Assembly: GCA_910578335.1 (NCBI GenBank)
Contig: CAJTPU010000039.1
Coordinates: 285-10,387, forward strand
Direction of reading: 5' to 3'
Source: an uncultured Lachnospiraceae bacterium
GTDB lineage: Bacteria > Bacillota > Clostridia > Lachnospirales > Lachnospiraceae
DNA: 10,103 nucleotides
Under the pieces are notes generated by a model, which worked only from the letters and a program-made list of their open reading frames with translations, made no database searches and was not told where the DNA came from. The stretch's first letter is position 1, and every line of letters starts with the position of its first letter. Position numbers and translations under genes: made by a program. This document shows positions 6,778-10,103 of the stretch, piece after piece.

Positions 6778-7108
6778 CCTGGAAATCGTGAAAGAATCCC
6801 TGAAAACGGAGAAAGTGGAAGACGCTGTATTAAAGCGTATAAGAGAACTGGTGGAGGTATTAGACCGTGAATATGGCTGCTGCCGGGGTTCTTCTGATAT
6901 GGGAGGCTATGTGCTGCTTTTCACAGAACGGGAAACATATGAATGCTATATTTCAAAACTTATGGAGTGTTACCATCTTGAGAAAAACCTTTCGGAATAT
7001 ACAGAACGAATCAGCGGTACGGAAGATGGGAGAGCATGGCAGGAAGAACTTTACCTGCTGTCCTCAGATGACGCACTGGTGCTGGTCTATCCTGCAGGGC
7101 AGGAATAA
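6749..7108 (+). CDS. Hypothetical protein in the DUF1643 operon
   Basis: This 119-residue protein has no family I recognise. The first 50 residues look helical and charged (KESLKTEKVEDAVLKRIRELVEVLDREYG). The middle has a YVLLFTERETYECYI strand-helix segment, and the end is strand-like (YLLSSDDALVLVYP). Four cysteines (in GCCRG, YECY and MECY) show no metal-site spacing. It begins inside the 3' end of the DUF1643 gene, where GGGGGC and AAAAAGG precede the ATG, so it is probably translated by coupling and works with that protein. Confidence 0.7.
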   Translation: MYQRIKNKLDLEIVKESLKTEKVEDAVLKRIRELVEVLDREYGCCRGSSDMGGYVLLFTERETYECYISKLMECYHLEKNLSEYTERISGTEDGRAWQEELYLLSSDDALVLVYPAGQE

Positions 7109-7120
7109 GAGAAAGATTAT

Positions 7121-7143
7121 CCTGGCAGTTTTATACTGCCCGG
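7121..7143 (+). promoter_or_regulatory. Small intergenic hairpin
   Basis: GGCAGT (7124-7129) pairs with ACTGCC (7135-7140) around TTTAT, with two further outer CC/GG pairs after one mismatch. It sits between the 6749 gene and the first tiny membrane protein. There is no U-tract, so an mRNA processing or stability element is likelier than a terminator. Confidence 0.3.
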
Positions 7144-7172
7144 CATAGAAAAACACAGGAAGGAGTGGTTTT

Positions 7173-7253
7173 ATGGAATACCTCATTTATGGTATGTTGG
7201 CGGCATGTGTGGTAATTGCAGGAGCAGAATTGTTTTTGGCGTATGGAGAGTAA
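7173..7253 (+). CDS. 26-residue single-pass membrane microprotein
   Basis: An AGGAAGGAG site (7158-7166) precedes this ATG by about 6 nt. The product is MEYLIYGMLAACVVIAGAEL plus FLAYGE, essentially one hydrophobic helix with an acidic residue at each end. It is too short for most gene callers. The strong ribosome binding site and the second tiny gene 12 nt downstream, also with a strong site, support real translation. The role is unknown: a membrane modulator or a small hydrophobic toxin are both possible. Confidence 0.5.
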   Translation: MEYLIYGMLAACVVIAGAELFLAYGE

Positions 7254-7265
7254 GGAGGAAAGAAA

Positions 7266-7397
7266 ATGGCAAATGTATTTTTATTATTACTGGGTTTTAC
7301 CAGTGTGACAACAGTATATGAGATTGCTAAAACAGGAAAGCGCACAAAATCCGATAAGGTGAACCGTGCGGTGGATTCCTGGAAGAAAGGGAAGTAA
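7266..7397 (+). CDS. 43-residue small protein, hydrophobic N-terminus and basic tail
   Basis: AGGAGG (7253-7258) lies 7 nt before the ATG, and the site overlaps the stop of the preceding tiny gene. The product begins MANVFLLLLGFTSVTTVYEI, a short hydrophobic segment, and continues with a strongly basic tail (KTGKRTKSDKVNR..WKKGK). It could be a membrane-anchored, nucleic-acid or phospholipid-contacting peptide. Together with the 26-residue protein it looks like a two-gene membrane pair in the cargo operon. No family recognised. Confidence 0.55.
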   Translation: MANVFLLLLGFTSVTTVYEIAKTGKRTKSDKVNRAVDSWKKGK

Positions 7398-7435
7398 AGA
7401 AAAGGGTTCCCGGAAAGTATCAAAGAACCAGAAGG

Positions 7436-7479
7436 AGCATAGAAAAGCAGATACCGCAGGGATTCCTCTGTGGTATCTG
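7436..7479 (-). repeat. Hairpin repeat, copy 1, in the SymE-like gene leader
   Basis: The copy begins AGCATAGAAAAGCAGATACC (7436-7455). CAGATACCGCAG (7448-7459) pairs with CTGTGGTATCTG (7468-7479) over 12 bp with one G-T wobble and an 8-nt loop. The minus-strand reading ends in CTTTTCT, so it is oriented as a terminator on that strand, although no minus-strand gene lies upstream. It is homologous to copy 2 at 8136-8185. Confidence 0.65.
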
Positions 7480-7561
7480 TAAACCAGTGTTTTATGTTTC
7501 AAAACCAGAACCAATGATACCGGGAAGTGAAAGAGAAGGAGACAGAAGATGGGGCATGATT
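7443..7561 (-). ncRNA. Candidate antisense RNA across the SymE-like gene start
   Basis: This is a hypothesis only. The minus strand carries TATACT (7568-7573) inside the start of the SymE-like gene. A transcript beginning near 7561 could end at the copy 1 hairpin and its U-run near 7443, giving about 119 nt that covers the ribosome binding site and ATG at 7549. In E. coli, symE is controlled by the antisense RNA SymR over the same part of the gene. No good -35 box is present, so support is limited. Confidence 0.2.
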
Positions 7562-8112
7562 TGAACCAGTATATTGTAAGGGAATATGGAAGGCTTGAAA
7601 CAGAGAGGGAGCAGAGGGAATTTGTGGAAAAGATACGTTTCCTGATGATGGCAGGTGAAAGGGAGTTTTCCGCTTACTATTCCAAAGGAATCCTGACCGG
7701 AAGGGAGTTCTATTCAGTGGCAGACACTTTATATGCACTGAATAATTTCTGGATGCTGTCAGGGTTTGTATATCAGAACAGGCAGCATTTGTTCCGTGAA
7801 ATAAATGGGCAGAAAGAACCGCAGGAAACCCGTAATTTTATGGAACCCTGCAAGTTTGGGAAAGACACCATACTGTCCAGGATGTTCCAGGTGATGAAGA
7901 ACTCCGGCATGGATGGCAGCATGGTAAACGAATGCGAAGACTACAATGTAATCACCCGCAGGGTAAAAGTCTATGGAGCCACAGGGAGCAGAGGGGCTAC
8001 CGTGCCGCAGATTGTACTGCAGGGAAATTGGGTGGAGCAGTGGGGCTTTGAAACAGGCTGCAGTGTGCGTGTGGAATGCTACCAGAAGAAGCTGGTTATC
8101 CTGAAAGAATAA
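7549..8112 (+). CDS. Protein with C-terminal SymE-like toxin domain
   Basis: This is a 187-residue protein. The C-terminal part (about 137-185) begins RRVKVYG, has VPQIVLQGNWVEQWGF at 152-167 and TGCSVRVECYQKKLVIL at 169-185. That is the SymE pattern (P-x-I-x-L-x-G-x-W-L-x-x-x-G-F-x-x-G-x-x-V-x-V), a fold related to AbrB DNA-binding antitoxins. SymE is an SOS-induced toxin in E. coli linked to RNA cleavage or nucleoid condensation. The N-terminal 120 residues are helical and charged and I do not recognise them; E. coli SymE has no such domain, so this is a fusion or a different subfamily. AAGGAG lies about 7 nt before the ATG. The gene sits between two copies of a hairpin repeat. Whether it is toxic is inferred. 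Confidence 0.7.
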   Translation: MGHDLNQYIVREYGRLETEREQREFVEKIRFLMMAGEREFSAYYSKGILTGREFYSVADTLYALNNFWMLSGFVYQNRQHLFREINGQKEPQETRNFMEPCKFGKDTILSRMFQVMKNSGMDGSMVNECEDYNVITRRVKVYGATGSRGATVPQIVLQGNWVEQWGFETGCSVRVECYQKKLVILKE

Positions 8113-8135
8113 AAAGCAGGGGTATGGTAAGTGGT

Positions 8136-8185
8136 AGCATAAAAAAGCAGATACCATAGGAGTGAAAATCTTTTGTGGTATCTGC
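8136..8185 (-). terminator. Hairpin repeat, copy 2, terminator of the XRE gene
   Basis: The copy begins AGCATAAAAAAGCAGATACC (8136-8155), 19 of 20 bases identical to copy 1. GCAGATACCA (8147-8156) pairs perfectly with TGGTATCTGC (8176-8185). Read on the minus strand, the stem is followed by TTTTTTATGC, a classic intrinsic terminator placed 17 nt past the XRE stop at 8203. It lies between two convergent genes. Confidence 0.75.
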
Positions 8186-8202
8186 CATTGTAAATATAAT
8201 CT

Positions 8203-8442
8203 TTATTTTTTCAGGTCAAATAAAGAGGTAATGTCAACATCCAGTATATCAGCTATTTCAAAAAGTGTGTCCAAAGACACAGAAGTTGGGACATTAGGGG
8301 CTTCGATATTGCTCATATGCGTCCTGCTGATATTTACAGCTTCTGCTAGCTGTAGTTGTGTCATACCACGCAGTTTCCGGTAATAAGCAATGTTCAATCC
8401 AATCCGTATATATTTTTCAGCATATTTTGTCTTTTTATCCAT
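8203..8442 (-). CDS. XRE-family (Cro/CI-type) transcriptional regulator
   Basis: This 79-residue protein is almost wholly one helix-turn-helix domain. The segment from about residue 17 to 58 (NIAYYRKLRGMTQLQLAEAV, then NISRTHMSNIE and SLDTLFEIADILDV) has the typical XRE spacing of helices 2, 3 and 4. The C-terminus ends ITSLFDLKK, the usual end of small phage-like repressors without a dimerisation domain. GGAAGG precedes the ATG by 8 nt on the minus strand. It is divergent from the 8596 gene, and both promoters flank three copies of ATGCAAAT or its complement, so it most likely represses both directions. Confidence 0.93.
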   Translation of the reverse strand: MDKKTKYAEKYIRIGLNIAYYRKLRGMTQLQLAEAVNISRTHMSNIEAPNVPTSVSLDTLFEIADILDVDITSLFDLKK

Positions 8443-8463
8443 TCTTTTTTCCTTCCAAGTAAA

Positions 8464-8492
8464 AGTATAGTGAATAAAATTATTTGCATAAA
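8464..8492 (-). promoter_or_regulatory. Candidate promoter of the XRE gene
   Basis: On the minus strand TATACT (8464-8469) lies about 22 nt upstream of the XRE start codon. At 17-nt spacing the -35 position reads TTTATG (8487-8492), a weak match. The left arm of the inverted repeat (8482-8490) overlaps this promoter, consistent with autorepression. Confidence 0.4.
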
Positions 8493-8518
8493 CAATCCAT
8501 ACATATGCAAATGCAAAT
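8482..8518. promoter_or_regulatory. Operator cluster: three ATGCAAAT octamers between divergent promoters
   Basis: ATTTGCATA (8482-8490) is the exact inverse of TATGCAAAT (8504-8512), a 9-bp perfect inverted repeat with a 13-nt gap. A third unit, ATGCAAAT (8511-8518), overlaps the second by two bases in direct orientation. The cluster lies between the XRE promoter and the -35 box of the 8596 promoter, so occupancy would block both. Binding by the XRE protein is inferred. Confidence 0.6.
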
Positions 8519-8525
8519 AGATATA

Positions 8526-8554
8526 TTGCAAAAGTCTAAATAATATGATATACT
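8526..8554 (+). promoter_or_regulatory. Promoter of the zinc-knuckle/membrane protein operon
   Basis: TTGCAA (8526-8531) and TATACT (8549-8554) are separated by 17 nt, and TGA (8546-8548) extends the -10. This is one of the best promoter matches in the window. The predicted leader before the ATG at 8596 is about 35 nt. Confidence 0.7.
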
Positions 8555-8595
8555 TGGTAAAAGATAAAATGGAAAATGAACAGGAGGTAAGTTTA

Positions 8596-8733
8596 ATGAA
8601 AATGCAGCATTGGGTATGTACATACTGTGGAAGAAGATTGACGACAAGCGGGCGTCCGCTTCCAGGAATTTGTGTTAAAAAAGGTAAAAACAGAGCAGGG
8701 ATGCCAAAACCGCATAGTTGGGTTAAGGGATAA
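8596..8733 (+). CDS. 45-residue zinc-knuckle-type microprotein
   Basis: The frame opens at 8545, but that codon overlaps the -10 box; ATG 8596 has AGGAGG 8 nt upstream and is chosen. The product has WVCTYCGRRL (a C-x2-C pair), then LPGICVKKGKNR with a third cysteine, and PKPHSWVKG with a His before Trp. C-C-C-H could bind one zinc, as in small bacterial zinc-ribbon proteins that end in an H-x-W motif. The basic composition (about one residue in four is Lys or Arg) would suit nucleic-acid binding. Function unknown. It is followed 27 nt later by a membrane protein in the same operon. Confidence 0.65.
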   Translation: MKMQHWVCTYCGRRLTTSGRPLPGICVKKGKNRAGMPKPHSWVKG

Positions 8734-8760
8734 TATTTTTTAGTAAGCAAAGGAGAAAAA

Positions 8761-8979
8761 ATGGGAATAATTATTGCTATTATAGTGATTGCTATTATAT
8801 GGGGATTCATGACAAATTCGGATGAAGGAAAGGCAATTTTGTTTTTGGGGATTGTGGCATTATTGGCATGGTTTGGCTCTAAGATTCTTTCATTCTTGAT
8901 TTATATTACCTATGGAGCAATTTTGTTAATGCTTTTGTTAATAGGAGTTGTTATTTTTAAGGCGTTGTTTAAAGAGTAG
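8761..8979 (+). CDS. Small membrane protein, probably three transmembrane helices
   Basis: This 72-residue, very hydrophobic protein has helices of about 2-17 (GIIIAIIVIAIIWGFM), 24-41 and 44-69, separated by a short acidic loop (TNSDEG) and ending FKALFKE. AGGAG lies 5 nt before the ATG. No family recognised. Its position behind a regulated zinc-knuckle protein gene suggests a small membrane effector or accessory factor, which is inference. Confidence 0.65.
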   Translation: MGIIIAIIVIAIIWGFMTNSDEGKAILFLGIVALLAWFGSKILSFLIYITYGAILLMLLLIGVVIFKALFKE

Positions 8980-9021
8980 TTAATGCCAGTTCAGAATAAA
9001 TACAGGTTTTCGAGATTGTTT

Positions 9022-9058
9022 ATGAGGGAGCTATCCTAATAATGGAGAGTTCCCTCAT
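9022..9058. terminator. Long hairpin after the membrane protein gene, possible terminator
   Basis: The arms 9022-9036 and 9044-9058 pair over 15 positions with one mismatch and one G-T pair around a TAATAAT loop; the outer 8 bp (ATGAGGGA/TCCCTCAT) are perfect. There is no strong U-tract on either side, so a terminator is likely by position only. It could instead mark an element edge or protect the 3' end of the mRNA. Confidence 0.5.
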
Positions 9059-9086
9059 ATTGCTTAAAATACAACGATAGTTTTTA

Positions 9087-9115
9087 TTGTAAGAAAAAAG
9101 GAATCGTGCTAAAAT
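9087..9115 (+). promoter_or_regulatory. Promoter of the PIN toxin operon
   Basis: TTGTAA (9087-9092) and TAAAAT (9110-9115) are 17 nt apart, and TGC (9107-9109) makes an extended -10. The start would fall about 15 nt before the ATG at 9138, so the leader is very short. Confidence 0.6.
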
Positions 9116-9137
9116 AAATAAAAAGGAAGTGAGAAAA

Positions 9138-9617
9138 ATGGGCAGGAAATTAAAAGTATATTTAGATACATCTGTTATCAGCCATCTGATGCAGGAAGAT
9201 GTACCGGAAAAAATGGCAGATACAAGGAAATTGTGGGGAATGTTTCGGAGTGGTGTGTATGAGGTATGCCTTTCTACGGTGACATTAAAGGAGGTTTCGG
9301 ACTGTCCGGAACCGAAAAGAAGTGCATTGAGAGATTATTTGAAGCAGATAAAATATTCTACGATTGATATTACGCAGGAAGTGTCAGAACTTGCAAAGCG
9401 GATTATCAGTATGGGCATATTGACAGAAAAGAGCCTTGATGATTGTCAACATATAGGTGCGGCTGTTTCAGGTAACTGCGATTGTATTATATCGTGGAAT
9501 TTTAAACATATTGTAAATATTAAAACTATCCGTGGTGTAAGGGCTATCACAAATCTGGAGGGTTATAAACCGATAGAGATTTGGAGCCCGTCTGTATTGT
9601 TAGAAAGCGAGGGATGA
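9138..9617 (+). CDS. PIN-domain toxin (predicted ribonuclease)
   Basis: This 159-residue protein fits the PIN domain length. Visible motifs are VYLDTSVISHL with Asp10, LSTVTLKEV with Glu52, SLDDCQHIGAAV with Asp101 and Asp102, and CDCIISWNFKHIVN with Asp115 and Asn121. These are the acidic and polar residues that bind the metal in PIN ribonucleases. A GTG at 9129 extends the frame, but AAGGA sits right next to it, whereas it is 10 nt before ATG 9138, so ATG 9138 is chosen. The gene is followed at once by a small protein gene that should be its antitoxin. PIN toxins cleave tRNA or mRNA when the antitoxin is lost. Confidence 0.88.
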   Translation: MGRKLKVYLDTSVISHLMQEDVPEKMADTRKLWGMFRSGVYEVCLSTVTLKEVSDCPEPKRSALRDYLKQIKYSTIDITQEVSELAKRIISMGILTEKSLDDCQHIGAAVSGNCDCIISWNFKHIVNIKTIRGVRAITNLEGYKPIEIWSPSVLLESEG

Positions 9618-9619
9618 TT

Positions 9620-9796
9620 ATGGAAAAACCTGTTTTAAGCCCAGATTTTACAATTGAAGACATTCATAAATTACGGGAATATAATTACGAAATAACAAAG
9701 CACATGACAGACAAAGAAAGAATGGATTATTATAATCAGGCAGGATGGGCATTTCAACGTGAAATTGAGGAAACAAAATTACAGGAAATGCGTTAA
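9620..9796 (+). CDS. Probable antitoxin partner of the PIN toxin
   Basis: This is a 58-residue, helical, charged protein (MEKPVLSPDFTIEDIHKLRE at the start, then MTDKERMDYYNQAG). Small proteins with the DFTIEDIHK-LREYNYE-T pattern are, as I recall, found beside PIN genes. The C-terminus (QREIEETKLQEMR) would be the toxin-wrapping tail. GCGAGGG lies 6 nt before ATG 9620; an ATG at 9614 that overlaps the toxin stop is also in frame. The order is toxin first, antitoxin second, the reverse of the classic vapBC order. No DNA-binding motif is evident. Confidence 0.7.
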   Translation: MEKPVLSPDFTIEDIHKLREYNYEITKHMTDKERMDYYNQAGWAFQREIEETKLQEMR

Positions 9797-9876
9797 ACGA
9801 TGAAAAATGAAAGCCTTATAATCATTCCAGTATTCCGAAATAAATTACCAGTATCTGGTATACCACCGACCGATAA

Positions 9877-10029
9877 ACACTGCACAGGCGGCTATATCAC
9901 AAAGATAGGCGAAAACCATTCTGGACTTTTACCATAAGTTTTGAGGAAGCACAGGCTTTCCGCAGGGCGAATGGTGGCTATCTTAGAAAAAATCAATGGG
10001 AAGATTTGACCGTTGATGTTTATATCTAA
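9877..10029 (+). pseudogene. C-terminal remnant of a second large serine recombinase
   Basis: Frame 9877-10029, closed by TAA, contains FEEAQAFRRANGGYLRKNQW followed by EDLTVDVYI. It aligns without gaps to the last 29 core residues of the complete recombinase in this window (FEEAKAYRKQYGNFIRANQW then RDLQVEVFI), with 16 of 29 identical. The frame has a stop at 9874-9876 and no start or ribosome binding site, so only the tail remains. It differs too much at the DNA level to be a recent copy, so it comes from another element of the same family. Confidence 0.8.
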
Positions 10030-10103
10030 ATAATCATAAACATCAGTGTACAAGGGGCTACAAACGATATAAAGAAATGTTTCAGATATGCAGAGTGGAA
10101 AAG

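Noticed and set aside
9846..9860. TACCAG-TAT-CTGGTA inverted repeat as a recombinase att core
   Set aside because: No second copy is found in the window and the length is expected by chance; no evidence links it to either recombinase.
1..10103. CRISPR array, tRNA, rRNA or riboswitch
   Set aside because: No regularly spaced repeats with unique spacers, no tRNA-like cloverleaf and no known riboswitch core were seen by eye.

Overview
The window looks like accessory DNA from a gut-type Clostridia genome, probably Lachnospiraceae. The signs are strong AGGAGG-type ribosome binding sites, mixed moderate and low GC, a large serine recombinase of the kind common in that family, and several small cargo genes. 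The taxonomic call is inference; there is no rRNA or housekeeping gene to anchor it. I found no tRNA, rRNA or CRISPR array.

Layout. (1) Positions 1-254 hold the 3' end of a probable DDE transposase. (2) Positions 255-1703 hold an AT-rich minus-strand gene (691-1428) with a weak resemblance to the arginine repressor ArgR, its promoter, and a plus-strand promoter with a perfect 12-bp palindrome where transcription should start. (3) Positions 1704-5939 form a compact plus-strand module: two small proteins that appear to be paralogues of each other, a P-loop ATPase of the mobile-element primase/helicase type broken by a one-base frameshift near 2693, an intergenic stretch with iteron-like TTGCGAAA repeats, a small SHOCT-like protein, and a complete 597-residue large serine recombinase. 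Together these look like the replication and integration core of a small integrative element. No relaxase is visible. (4) Positions 5940-8185 hold short direct and tandem repeats, a hairpin, a DUF1643 protein, a hypothetical protein, two tiny membrane-type proteins (26 and 43 residues), and a 187-residue protein with a SymE-like C-terminal domain. The last gene lies between two copies of one hairpin repeat. (5) Positions 8203-8979 hold an XRE repressor divergent from a zinc-knuckle microprotein and a small membrane protein. The shared intergenic region carries three copies of the octamer ATGCAAAT or its complement. (6) Positions 9087-9796 hold a promoter, a PIN-domain toxin and a small likely antitoxin. 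(7) Positions 9877-10029 hold the C-terminal remnant of a second serine recombinase; I see nothing recognisable from 10030 to 10103.

How it may work together. The recombinase would move the element, the helicase and its small partners would support replication of an excised form (if the frameshift is bypassed or is a sequencing error), and the SymE-like and PIN modules would act as stability or defence cargo. The second recombinase remnant suggests that elements have repeatedly landed here. The most interesting lead is the SymE-like gene: the hairpin in its leader is oriented as a terminator on the opposite strand, which would fit an antisense RNA across the toxin start, like SymR of E. coli.
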